64,000 nucleotides of DNA. It comes from Lentzea waywayandensis. Its GTDB lineage: Bacteria > Actinomycetota > Actinomycetes > Mycobacteriales > Pseudonocardiaceae. A program made the translations under genes and the position numbers. Shown piece by piece: positions 43,254 to 51,460 of this stretch. Numbering within the stretch: the stretch's first letter is position 1; the number at the start of each line of letters is the position of its first letter. The notes under the pieces were generated by a model. The model was given only the letters and a program-made list of their open reading frames with translations, searched no databases and had not been told where the DNA came from. The DNA lies in assembly GCF_900115955.1 (NCBI RefSeq), contig NZ_FOYL01000012.1, positions 242,545 to 306,544 of the forward strand. Reading direction: 5' to 3'.

Positions 43254-44366
43254 ATGCCGGAGGCCATCGCCTATCGGACCGGCGCGTACCGGGCCGTCGA
43301 CCCGGCCCGGACCTGGCAGCGGGTGGAGCCTGCGCTGGAACGCTTCGGCATCACCAGGGTCGCCGACATCACCAGGCTGGACGAGATCGGGCTGCCGGTC
43401 CACGTGGCCTACCGTCCGGCCGGCCTCGCCTACGCGGTCAGCATGGGGTTCGGCGTGACCGTGCCACATTCACGGGTCAGCGCGGTGATGGAGAGCATCG
43501 AGGCCTGGCACGCCGAGAACCTCCGCCTGCCCGTCGTGGCCCGCGCTCCGGCGGCGGCGCTGGATCTCGGCTACGACGTGCGGGGATTGATCCTGGCTTC
43601 GCGGTCGCCGTTGACGTCCCAGGTCGTGCTGGACTGGGCGAGCGGCTACGGCCTGCTCACGGGCCGGGAGATCCTGGCGCCCGTCGACAGCATCCGGCTC
43701 GACGGCACCGAGCCGCGGGACTGGGCCACCGTGCTCTTCCGGGCCACCAGCGAGGGCCTGGCCACCGGGAACACGGAGGCCGAAGCGGTGCTGCACGGTC
43801 TGCTCGAGCTCATCGAACGGGCGAGCCTGGTCGGGCGCCACACCCGGCCCGGGCGTTACGTGGACCCTGGTACCTGCGACGATCCGGTCACCAGCCAGAT
43901 CTACGCCGCTCTGCGGGCGGCGGAGTGCACCGTGGCGGTCCGGGACGTCACCGGGCCCACCGGGCTGCCGTGCTACACCGCCACCATCTGGTCGTGCGAC
44001 GTGCCGATGCGCTGTGCCGGGTTCGCCTGTCACCTGAATCCGGAGATCGCGCTGGGCCGTGCGCTGGGCGAGGCCGTGCTGACCCGGCTGGCGGCCATCT
44101 CCGGAGCCCGGGACGACATCGACGGCGTCGCCTACCGGGAGATGGCCGAGCCGGTCGTGCCCGCCGCGCTGGCCGATGTCCGCGATCATGACGGCTGGGT
44201 CGACGACGGCGACCTGCGGTCGGTGATCCGGCACTGCGCGTCCCTGGTGGCGGCGGCCACCGGCTTCGAGCCGTTCGCGGTCCGGCTGACCCACGAGGAC
44301 ATCGGGATCCCCGCGGTCAAGGTGTTCACCCCCGGTCTGCGAAACCTCGGACAGGCCTCGTCATGA
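43254..44366 (+). CDS. YcaO-domain protein (TfuA-associated, thioamide-type)
   Basis: 370 residues from the ATG at 43254 (GGGAGG upstream). YcaO core: VSMGFGVTVPHSRVSAVMESIE, ATGNTEAEAVLHGLLELIERA (the E-x3-E/E-x-x-R ATP-Mg site), LNPEIALGRALGEAVLTRL and a C-terminal HEDIGIPAVKVFTPGL. It lacks the PxPxP tail of azoline-forming YcaO proteins, and is coupled (4 nt overlap) to a TfuA gene, the pairing used for peptide backbone thioamidation. Likely target: precursor 2. Thioamide formation is inferred from the pairing, known in thioviridamide-type pathways and in methanogen McrA modification. Confidence 0.9.
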   Translation: MPEAIAYRTGAYRAVDPARTWQRVEPALERFGITRVADITRLDEIGLPVHVAYRPAGLAYAVSMGFGVTVPHSRVSAVMESIEAWHAENLRLPVVARAPAAALDLGYDVRGLILASRSPLTSQVVLDWASGYGLLTGREILAPVDSIRLDGTEPRDWATVLFRATSEGLATGNTEAEAVLHGLLELIERASLVGRHTRPGRYVDPGTCDDPVTSQIYAALRAAECTVAVRDVTGPTGLPCYTATIWSCDVPMRCAGFACHLNPEIALGRALGEAVLTRLAAISGARDDIDGVAYREMAEPVVPAALADVRDHDGWVDDGDLRSVIRHCASLVAAATGFEPFAVRLTHEDIGIPAVKVFTPGLRNLGQASS

Positions 44367-45667
44367 CCACGTGCACGGTGTTCGTCGGGCCGACGCTGCC
44401 CCGCGCACAGGTCGAGGCGCTCCTGCCGCACGCGCGGATCCTGCCGCCGGTGCGGCACGGTGACCTGCTGCGGCTCGGCGCGCGCGCCGGGGACACGGTG
44501 CTGATCATCGACGGGTTGTTCCTGCAGACCGCGTCGGTGCGGCACCGGGAGATCATGTACCTGCTGAACCGCGGGGTGGTCGTGGCCGGCAGTTCCAGCA
44601 TGGGCGCGCTGCGCGCCGCGGAGCTGTGGCGGTTCGGCATGCGCGGGTACGGAGAGGTGTTCCGGTTGTACCGCGACGGGGAGATCGACGGGGACGACGA
44701 GGTGGCCATCGTGCACGGCACCGCCGAGGACGGTCACCGCGCGTACAGCGACCCGGCGGTCGGCATCCGGGTCGCGCTGCGCGACGCGGCCGCCGCCGGG
44801 GTGCTCAGCCCGGCCGAGGCGGACCTGGCGCTCGCCGAGGCCATCGCGTTGCCGTTCCGGTCCCGCAGCTTCCGGGCGGTGGAGACGCGGATGCCCGCGG
44901 ACACGGCGGAACGGTTCCGGGCCTGGCGGTCGGCGCACGACGCGGACCTGAAGGCCGCCGACGCCAGGCTGCTGTTGACAGCGGCTGCCACGGGCGACCC
45001 CGGCCTGCGCCCCGCGGGACCGGGTGATGAGCCGGCCCGCAACGTGCACACGTGGATCTTCGACATGTGGGAGCACCGCTACCACGGCGGGACGGCGGAG
45101 GGGGAGTGGGTCTCCGACGCCGACGCCGGTGCCGCGATCCGGTTGTTCCACCCCGGGTTCCGCGACCACCACCGCCGGCACGTCCTGTCCTGGGTCGCCG
45201 GGATGGCGCCGGACCACCCCGGGGTGGCCGAACGCGCCGTCGCCGTTGCCAGGGCCAGGGGGCTGCGGCTCCCGGAGCCCGGCGGCTGGCTCACCGAACG
45301 TGACCTGGCCAGGCCGTCGGACGACGTGTTCATCACGTTCCTGGTGCGGGCCTTCGGCGCCGCGCGCCGCTGGGCCCCGAGCAGGTGGGACCTGCCGCCG
45401 CAGTTGCGGACCGAACGGTCGCTGGCCGCCGGCCGGGCCGTCGTCCTCGCCGCCCGTCGCCATGACCGGGGCCGGCCCGGCGCCGAGGAGATCGACGATG
45501 TGGTCGCCGCAGTCTGGGGTTGTGCACCCGGCGACCTGGAGCCGCAGGCGTGGGACCGGGGGATTCCCGATCTGCCCACACTGCGCGGGATCGCCGCGCC
45601 GTTCGCCGGTTACGTGCGGGCCGACGAGACCATCAGCGCCATGAGCGCGGTCATGAGCGTCACCTGA
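44363..45667 (+). CDS. TfuA-like protein
   Basis: 434 residues, ATG at 44363 overlapping the YcaO stop. The TfuA core is in the first about 130 residues: VFVGPTLPRAQVEALLP, HGDLLRLGARAGDTVLIIDG, REIMYLLNRGVVVAGSSSMG, ALRAAELWRFGMRGYGEVF, GDDEVAIVHG. TfuA partners of YcaO provide or channel sulfur for thioamides. The C-terminal about 300 residues are helical and not typical of the minimal TfuA domain (RNVHTWIFDMWEHRYHGGTAE and onward), making this a long TfuA. Its last 58 nt overlap the convergent DUF6895-like gene. Confidence 0.88.
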   Translation: MTTCTVFVGPTLPRAQVEALLPHARILPPVRHGDLLRLGARAGDTVLIIDGLFLQTASVRHREIMYLLNRGVVVAGSSSMGALRAAELWRFGMRGYGEVFRLYRDGEIDGDDEVAIVHGTAEDGHRAYSDPAVGIRVALRDAAAAGVLSPAEADLALAEAIALPFRSRSFRAVETRMPADTAERFRAWRSAHDADLKAADARLLLTAAATGDPGLRPAGPGDEPARNVHTWIFDMWEHRYHGGTAEGEWVSDADAGAAIRLFHPGFRDHHRRHVLSWVAGMAPDHPGVAERAVAVARARGLRLPEPGGWLTERDLARPSDDVFITFLVRAFGAARRWAPSRWDLPPQLRTERSLAAGRAVVLAARRHDRGRPGAEEIDDVVAAVWGCAPGDLEPQAWDRGIPDLPTLRGIAAPFAGYVRADETISAMSAVMSVT

Positions 45668-46503
45668 TACGCCTTGCGGAAGCGCTCGGTCGGCGTCGCC
45701 GCCGGGCCGGGCGTCAGCCCGATCGCCTTGGCGGGGATCGCCCCGGACTCGGCCCAGACTCCGGCGAGCATGCGGATGCCCGCCGCTCCCGACGGAGTGC
45801 GGGCCGGATCCAGGCCGAGGCAGAACTGTGAGAGCACGAACTTGGCGACGTTGTCCCATTCCTGGCGCTCGATGTAGTGCGAGGTCAGGTCTACGACGAC
45901 GTGCCGCGCCCGGTCGAGGTCGGAGCGGTCCAGATCCGGGGCCCGCAGGCCGTAGTCGCTGAGGTAGAAGATCGTGTGCGCGACGGTGCACGCGTCGGCG
46001 TCGGTGATGGGCAGCGCTTCGGCCCGTGCGGCGAGCAGGCTCGCCGCGTACAGCTCACGGTAGGAGCCGTTCCCGTGCGCCACCCCGGCCATGTCCGCGT
46101 AGTACGCGACTTCGAGGCGAAGGTACGGCGATCCGGTGACCATGGACAGGTAGCCGTCGGCCGTCAGCCGCGCGAGCCCTGCCCGGCTCCGCTCGGCCGC
46201 CGCCGGCGCCAACGCGCAGTACATGAGGCTGAACTGACTTGCGTAGCGCGGGTTGGCGGCCAGCGCGTCCGGCAGCTCGTCCCGCGGCCACACCCGCCGG
46301 ACCAGGGCGCCGACCTCGGCCAGGTCCGGGTCGCCGGACCGGACCCGGTCCCAGCAGCGCGCCAGCCCCGCCAGCTGCAGGAACGCCTTGGCTCGGGGCA
46401 CCGTGGGCAGCTCGGCCCGTCCCGACGGCGAGTCGAGGAAGTCGGCGTTGCGCCGCACCCAGCCACAGGTGCCCGCGCGCAACCGCGCCAAGTCACCGGA
46501 CAC
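45610..46503 (-). CDS. DUF6895-like protein, copy B
   Basis: 297 residues from the GTG at 46503 (GGAGG 5 nt upstream), overlapping the SARP stop by 11 nt. Same architecture as copy A at 34988: RNADFLDSPSGRAELP, AFLQLAGLARCWDRV, LEVAYYADMAGVAHGNGSYREL, CTVAHTIFYLSDYGLR, GAIPAKAIGLT and AYQVTLMTALMALMVSS. The shared motif order, especially the HT-x-F-x-L-x-DYG and YxxTLxTALMxL stretches, shows clear paralogy. Each copy is in the transcription unit of one precursor, so each may serve one peptide. Function unknown. Confidence 0.75.
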   Translation of the reverse strand: MSGDLARLRAGTCGWVRRNADFLDSPSGRAELPTVPRAKAFLQLAGLARCWDRVRSGDPDLAEVGALVRRVWPRDELPDALAANPRYASQFSLMYCALAPAAAERSRAGLARLTADGYLSMVTGSPYLRLEVAYYADMAGVAHGNGSYRELYAASLLAARAEALPITDADACTVAHTIFYLSDYGLRAPDLDRSDLDRARHVVVDLTSHYIERQEWDNVAKFVLSQFCLGLDPARTPSGAAGIRMLAGVWAESGAIPAKAIGLTPGPAATPTERFRKAYQVTLMTALMALMVSSART

Positions 46504-48301
46504 CGGAGCCTCCTGCCTGTGCCGCCGCCATCTCCCGTGCGTAGGCGTAGGTGAGCGGCGGCATCTCGTAGCGGACCGCGTGGGCGAACGTCTCCGTGCT
46601 CGGCACGGTGATGAGGCTCGCTTCGAGCAGGCTCTCAAGGACGCGCACCGCCGTGCGCTCGTCCGCGTCGAGGACGGCGGCCGCCTCGCTCAGCGTGAAC
46701 ACCGCCTCGGACAGCATGCCCAGCCGGGCCACCCACTGGCGGGCGTGCCGCGGCAGTTCGCTGATCGCCTCCGCCAGCCGCAGCCGGATCGTCGTCTCGC
46801 CCGCGTTCAGCTCGTCGAGCAGGGAGGGCGTGCCCGTGAGCCGTGCCGCGTACTCGCGTAGCGGCACGTGATGCAGCAGCGCCAGCCGCTCGGCCACCAG
46901 GCTCAGGCCCAGTGGCAGCAGCCCGGTCGCCAGGACGATGCGTTCGGCCGAGTGCGGGTCGGCGGCCACCCGGCGCGAGCCGATCGTCTGCTGGAGGAAC
47001 TCCAGCGCGGCGTGCACCGACAACGGCGGGATCGTCAGCCGGAAGGCGTCGAGGCTCGCCAGCCTGGAGCGTGCCGTGACGATCACCGCGCTGTCCCCGG
47101 TCTCCGGCAGCAGCGGCCGGATCTCGGACTCGCGACGGGCGTCGTCGAGGATGACCAGGGCGTGGTGCCTCGCGAGCCATCTCTGCCCGGCGCGCAGGTA
47201 GTCGTCCGGCCGCCCTCTCCAGGCCCCCTGCAGCAGGGAGGGTGGCAGGAACTCGGCGACGATCTGCTCGACCGGGCGGGGTTTTCCGTCGGCGTCGTGC
47301 AAGCGGACGAAGAACCGGCCGTCCGGGAACCGGTCACCGAGCCGGTGCGCGGCATGCACAGCGAGGGCCGTCTTGCCGGTACCCAGCGGTCCCGTCACCA
47401 CGACGAGCCGGTGCTTGCCGCGGGCGACCGCGTCGGTCAGCTGCCGGGTGGTCTCGGTCCGCCCGGTGAAGTTCGGCGGGTCCCAGGGCAGCCGGCGCGG
47501 TGGCCGGCTGGCCGTGCGGATGGCGGGCACGTGCCCGCGCAGCACCGACTGGTAGAACGACTCGAGCGCGGAGCTCGGTGACAGCCCGAGCTCGTGCGCG
47601 AGCGAGCGCCGCATCTCGTCGTAGACCGCCAGCGCCTCGGGCTGCCGGCCGGCCTGGCAAAGCGCGGTCATCTGCAGGATGCGCAGCCGCTCGCGGAGTG
47701 GGTGCTGCTGCGCGACCTCGGCAAGGCGTTCCACCGTGCCGGCACCGCAGTCCATCTCGATCTCGGCCTCGGCCCAGTCCTCGATCGCGGCGAGGAACTG
47801 CCGGTCGAGCCGCTTCGCGGCGGCGGCGAGCAACGGCACGTCCCGCATCCCGTCGAGCGCCTTGCCGCGCCACAGCGAGAGAGCGCCGGCCAGCGCCTCG
47901 GCCACGGCCGCGGGCGACTCCACGCGCCGCAGCCTCCCCGCGTCCCGCACCAACTGCTCGAAGCGGAGCGAGTCGAGTTCGACCGGTTCGACGTGCAGCA
48001 CGTACCCGCCGGTCTGGTGGCGGATCCGGGAACCTGGCCCCGTGCCGATCATCCCGCGCAACGTGGACAGGTACACCTGGATGTTCTTGCGTGCCGTCCT
48101 CGGCGGCGAGCCGAGCCACAGGGCTTCGGCCAGCGCGTCGACCGACACCAGCGAGTTCGCGTGGCACAGCAGGGCGGCGAGCACGATCTGCTGCTTGCGC
48201 GGCCCGGCGTCCAGGGAGTCGCCGTGCGCCTCGACCCGCATGGGACCGAGGATCCCGAAACGCACCTCCGGCCTGCTCGCCGTCGGTGGTAAGCCGGCCA
48301 T
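46493..48301 (-). CDS. SARP/AfsR-type regulator (BTAD plus NB-ARC ATPase)
   Basis: 602 residues from the ATG at 48301. N-terminal OmpR-like winged helix (about 13-105: VRFGILGPMRVEAHGDSLDA, ALAEALWLGSPPRTARKNIQ). BTAD domain (about 110-255: LDSLRFEQLVRDAGRLRR, HPLRERLRILQMTALCQAGR). An NB-ARC/STAND ATPase with Walker A VTGPLGTGKTALAVHA and Walker B HALVILDDAR follows, then a helical tail. SARPs activate secondary-metabolite clusters by binding direct repeats near -35. The gene starts 1 nt after the stop of precursor 2, so regulator and precursor 2 are co-transcribed with DUF6895 copy B. Confidence 0.9.
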   Translation of the reverse strand: MAGLPPTASRPEVRFGILGPMRVEAHGDSLDAGPRKQQIVLAALLCHANSLVSVDALAEALWLGSPPRTARKNIQVYLSTLRGMIGTGPGSRIRHQTGGYVLHVEPVELDSLRFEQLVRDAGRLRRVESPAAVAEALAGALSLWRGKALDGMRDVPLLAAAAKRLDRQFLAAIEDWAEAEIEMDCGAGTVERLAEVAQQHPLRERLRILQMTALCQAGRQPEALAVYDEMRRSLAHELGLSPSSALESFYQSVLRGHVPAIRTASRPPRRLPWDPPNFTGRTETTRQLTDAVARGKHRLVVVTGPLGTGKTALAVHAAHRLGDRFPDGRFFVRLHDADGKPRPVEQIVAEFLPPSLLQGAWRGRPDDYLRAGQRWLARHHALVILDDARRESEIRPLLPETGDSAVIVTARSRLASLDAFRLTIPPLSVHAALEFLQQTIGSRRVAADPHSAERIVLATGLLPLGLSLVAERLALLHHVPLREYAARLTGTPSLLDELNAGETTIRLRLAEAISELPRHARQWVARLGMLSEAVFTLSEAAAVLDADERTAVRVLESLLEASLITVPSTETFAHAVRYEMPPLTYAYAREMAAAQAGGSGVR

Positions 48302-48302
48302 T

Positions 48303-48491
48303 CTAGGCGATTTTTACGCTCGTGTGGCCTTCGACATCGGGATCCGACAGGGCGTCCAGCCGTCTCTTGACGGAGTTCAGCACCGCCACCTCGTCCTCGG
48401 TGAGCTGGGCGAACACGTCCCGCTGCTCCGCGGCGAGCATGTCGACCGGGTTCCCTGCCTCGCGTAATGCGGCAAGTGCGTCGAACGTCAT
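48303..48491 (-). CDS. Candidate RiPP precursor peptide 2
   Basis: 62 residues from the ATG at 48491, with GGGAG 6 nt upstream. A helical amphipathic leader (DALAALREAGNPVDMLAA, QLTEDEVAVLNSVKRRLDAL) ends in a short tail PDVEGHTSVKIA. The leader resembles a group of small actinobacterial leader-like peptides seen beside peptide-modifying enzymes (L-T-x-D-E-V...V-K-x-R-L-D-A...V-E-G-H); this is recalled, not searched. There is no Cys. Thr57, Ser58, Lys60 and acidic Asp52/Glu54 could be linked by the ATP-grasp enzyme, and backbone thioamides could be made by YcaO-TfuA. It is the first gene of the unit precursor 2 / SARP / DUF6895 B. Confidence 0.65.
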   Translation of the reverse strand: MTFDALAALREAGNPVDMLAAEQRDVFAQLTEDEVAVLNSVKRRLDALSDPDVEGHTSVKIA

Positions 48492-48518
48492 GATGGGCTC
48501 CCTCGCAGTGCCCGGAGA

Positions 48519-48533
48519 TGTCCTAAATGGACA
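48519..48533. promoter_or_regulatory. Inverted repeat TGTCC-TAAAT-GGACA upstream of precursor 2
   Basis: Perfect 5-bp arms, 28 bp upstream of the precursor 2 start. Another TGTCC lies at 48542-48546, a 23-bp direct-repeat spacing that is about two helical turns, reminiscent of SARP binding sites. Probable promoter element of the precursor 2/SARP unit. Confidence 0.45.
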
Positions 48534-48546
48534 CCCGTCAATGTCC

Positions 48547-49375
48547 GGACCCGCAGCGGGAGCCGTTCGACAAGCCTCGGACCGGCTGGGTCCGGCCCGC
48601 GCTCAGGACACACTCACGCATCGCGACGAATGACGCCGGAGAAAGGAAATATTCTTATTCGCCTTCTTCGGCGTCTAAGTCAACGCGCAATGTGCCTGCT
48701 CGATCGCAACCCCCGCTCAGGGGCCATATCAAGAATCTCGCCGCCGAACTGCGCAGTCAATCGACCGAATGGCGGGACACGGGCGAAGCGCTGACAACGA
48801 TCTTCCCGCGCCACCCCCACCCGGCGCCAACACCCTGCGTGGCGTGCGGTACCCGCACCGAACGTGGACGGCAGCGGGGCAGTTCCAGAGAGGTCACCTC
48901 CCGGTGGGCGGTGAAGTCCCCAGCTTCGCTCGACTGCCTCACGTGCACCCCGCCTGCGCTCCGTCCCCGTCCTGCATCTCGTTTCGTCACCCATTTGGCG
49001 GGACTGGGGGACGATTTCTGGTCATGCCCGCCTGTTTTGCATCGGGTTTACCGAATGTCTTTCCTGTCGCCGATTCGCCCGATGTGAAATTCCATGGTGG
49101 ACCAGGAATGGCTCGCCGGGTTCTCCGGGGCCGGCGCACGGTTCCGCCAAAGTCGTTCCGAGTACGTTCCACGAGCACCGGAAGGTCCGTCTACGCCCCC
49201 GGCACCACGCCGATCCAGTGGTTGGTATCGCCCTGGTGCCAGGCGACTACAGCTTGATTCCGGTCCGCGATGTGCCGAGCGCACCCACCTGAACCGCCCA
49301 ATCGCATGCGCAACGATCAGGTCCGCAACGACGATTAACCCATGAGGGGGAACCCAGACATGCGGAGGTACCTCT
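48547..49375. other. Long intergenic region without a credible gene
   Basis: About 830 bp between the RiPP locus and the sialidase-like gene. Short open frames exist on both strands, but none has a ribosome site plus coding-like codon use or a recognisable motif. An AT-rich patch at 48640-48690 probably belongs to the promoter of the minus-strand unit. It marks the likely right boundary of the biosynthetic locus. Confidence 0.5.
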
Positions 49376-50869
49376 ATGCATGCGACCAGACGGCTCACCG
49401 CGGCTGCGGCGGTCGTCCCTCTGATTCTCTTGAGCACGACAACCGGGGCTTCGGCGGCACCCTTCTCGCTCGGCGCCGATGTGCTGGTCAGCGGCGCGTC
49501 GACGCTGACAGCCTGCCCGTACGGCGCGTCGGCGGACTTCGCCGCCGCCTACGACAACACCGAGGTCGAGCCGCAGGTGGCGGTCAACCCGGCCAGCCCG
49601 AGCGAGATGATCGGCGTGACCCAGCAGGACCGGTGGCCGGACGGCGGTGCGCGCGGCCTGTCCTCGTGGATCACGCACAACGGCGGCGCGAGCTGGACCA
49701 AGCTGCCGGACGTGCCGTGGAGCGGCTGCCAGGGCGGCCCGACCCGGTTCGGCAGGGTCACCGACCCGTGGGTGACCTACGACAAGGCAGGCAACGCCTA
49801 CTTCATCGGCCAGCCGATCGACTCTGCCGCACTCGGCCTGTCCGCGATCTCGGTGACCAGCTTCGACCGAGCCGCCGGCACCTGGCGGCCGCCGCAGATC
49901 ATCCAGGAGGACCTCGGCGACCGGGGTGTCTTCAACGACAAGGTCTCCATCACCGGCGATCCGACCCGCCCCGGCTACGCGTACGCGACGTGGCTCCGCG
50001 GGAGCTACCCCAACGACGGCCGTCAGCACCCGATCGCGGACCTGCACTCGTTCGCCTATCGAGGAAAGCCGATGTTCTCCCGGACGACCGACGGCGGGCT
50101 GACGTGGTCCACACCGGTGCCGATGCGCGACTCGAACACCTACATGCAGGGCAACCAGATCGCGGTAGGCCCGGACGGCACGCTGTACGACGTCGCCGCG
50201 AACCTCTTCACCGGCGCGGGGCTCAACGACAAGGGCGTCTACATGGGCGTCATGACCTCCCATGACGCCGGGCTGCACTGGTCGGCGCCGGCGAAGATCG
50301 CGCCGATCACGTTCGCCCAGCTGGTCGTGCCCGACGACGACTTCCCGATCCGCGCCGAGGACTACCTGCCCGACATCGCGGTCGACATGACCAGCGGCGC
50401 GGTCCACGTCGTGTGGGCCGACGGCCTGGGCACCGCCCTGAACAAGGTCGTGCTGGTCAAGTCCACCGACGGCGGCAGGCACTGGAGCGGCCCGACCGTG
50501 GTCGCCGCCGGTGGCGCGGGCGTGCAGTCCTACAACCACGCGATCGACGTGTCGGACACCGGCATGGTCACCCTGACCTACTGGGACGACCGGAACAACG
50601 TGCCCGGTGACGGCATCGCCACCACCGACATCTGGGTCCGCCACTCGCACGACGGCACCCAGACCTGGGAGCCCGAACAGCACCTGCACGGGCCGTTCAA
50701 CCACTACACCGCACCGGTTTCGTACTTCGCGCCAGGCGATCCGAGGGGACTGTTCCTCGGCGACTACATGGGACTCGAAACGATCTCGGGCAACGACACC
50801 ATCGCGTTCTTCACCTCGACCGGCAACGACGGGGCCGACGTCCACGCCGTGCGCCTGAACCACAGCTGA
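49376..50869 (+). CDS. Secreted BNR/Asp-box (sialidase-fold) protein
   Basis: 497 residues from the ATG at 49376 (GGAGG 7 nt upstream). The signal peptide ends near ASAA (about residue 27). At least four Asp-box motifs of the form S/T-x-D/N-x-G-x-x-W are present (THNGGASWTKL, TTDGGLTWSTP, SHDAGLHWSAP, STDGGRHWSGP), marking a six-bladed propeller as in sialidases. The Arg triad and catalytic Tyr of true sialidases are not assignable by eye, so it may be another exo-glycosidase or a non-enzymatic propeller. It is monocistronic and followed by a strong terminator. Confidence 0.85.
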   Translation: MHATRRLTAAAAVVPLILLSTTTGASAAPFSLGADVLVSGASTLTACPYGASADFAAAYDNTEVEPQVAVNPASPSEMIGVTQQDRWPDGGARGLSSWITHNGGASWTKLPDVPWSGCQGGPTRFGRVTDPWVTYDKAGNAYFIGQPIDSAALGLSAISVTSFDRAAGTWRPPQIIQEDLGDRGVFNDKVSITGDPTRPGYAYATWLRGSYPNDGRQHPIADLHSFAYRGKPMFSRTTDGGLTWSTPVPMRDSNTYMQGNQIAVGPDGTLYDVAANLFTGAGLNDKGVYMGVMTSHDAGLHWSAPAKIAPITFAQLVVPDDDFPIRAEDYLPDIAVDMTSGAVHVVWADGLGTALNKVVLVKSTDGGRHWSGPTVVAAGGAGVQSYNHAIDVSDTGMVTLTYWDDRNNVPGDGIATTDIWVRHSHDGTQTWEPEQHLHGPFNHYTAPVSYFAPGDPRGLFLGDYMGLETISGNDTIAFFTSTGNDGADVHAVRLNHS

Positions 50870-50878
50870 CAGCGTGAC

Positions 50879-50903
50879 GGGTGCGGGCGGCTCGCCCGCA
50901 CCC
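50879..50903 (+). terminator. Strong hairpin terminator
   Basis: Perfect 11-bp stem GGGTGCGGGCG / CGCCCGCACCC with a 3-nt loop, 9 bp after the stop of the sialidase-like gene. Confidence 0.8.
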
Positions 50904-50964
50904 TGTGCTTGCGGAGGCGACTTTGCTGCCCGCCTTCAGATTCTGGGGCCGGTGACACCGCGCG

Positions 50965-51090
50965 GCTTGTAGACCGCGAGCGCCATCGCCACGACCAGCA
51001 CTACGGGCGCTCCGCCGGCGCTCGGAAGGACGTCGCGCCGGAGGAGCTCGCCGCCTACTGCGTCCACGCCCTCGCCGCGGCCGGTTTCCT
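50965..51090 (+). pseudogene. Remnant of a TetR-like regulator C-terminus
   Basis: In one plus-strand frame, HYGRSAGARKDVAPEELAAY followed by CVHALAAAG reads like the last helices of a TetR regulator. It lacks the DNA-binding domain and start, and the reading then runs into sequence unlike that family. I read it as a truncated gene just upstream of the copper island. Confidence 0.35.
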
Positions 51091-51226
51091 CCTAAGCTGG
51101 ATAGTAGAGGCCAACGTCGCGTTGCGAGCGGGACCTTCGAATTCCGCTGGTCACGACGTGGTGCTCTGATGATCGCCGGTTCAGGCGACGAGGCTCGAAG
51201 ACGTCCAGGTAGCAGAGGAGGACGTC

Positions 51227-51436
51227 ATGAAACGTCAACACCTCGGGCTGTACGCGATCGCACTCGCGATCCTGATCGTCGGCCTCGCATTCGCCGGGGT
51301 TCCGCTCCAGACGATGTTGTTCGGCCTGTTCGTGCTGGCTTGCCCGCTGATGATGATGTTCATGATGCGTGGCCACGGCGGCGGATCTGACCAGGAGAAG
51401 CAGGACCACCACACCACCGGCCATCGTGATGGCTGA
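51227..51436 (+). CDS. Small DUF2933-like membrane protein
   Basis: 69 residues from the ATG at 51227, with GAGGAGG upstream. Two hydrophobic segments (LGLYAIALAILIVGLAFAG; MLFGLFVLACPLMMMFMM) and a His-rich tail (RGHGGGSDQEKQDHHTTGHRDG). The Met/His-rich composition and C-P-L-M-M-x-F-M-M motif fit the DUF2933 family found beside copper-resistance genes. It is first in the copper island and 24 nt before the multicopper oxidase. Likely a membrane component that binds or passes copper (inference). Confidence 0.75.
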   Translation: MKRQHLGLYAIALAILIVGLAFAGVPLQTMLFGLFVLACPLMMMFMMRGHGGGSDQEKQDHHTTGHRDG

Positions 51437-51460
51437 TGCCGCGTACTGGCCGCGAACGAC

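Noticed and set aside
49247..50863. Minus-strand open frame of 538 codons
   Set aside because: Antisense to the Asp-box protein, which has a signal peptide and repeated motifs.
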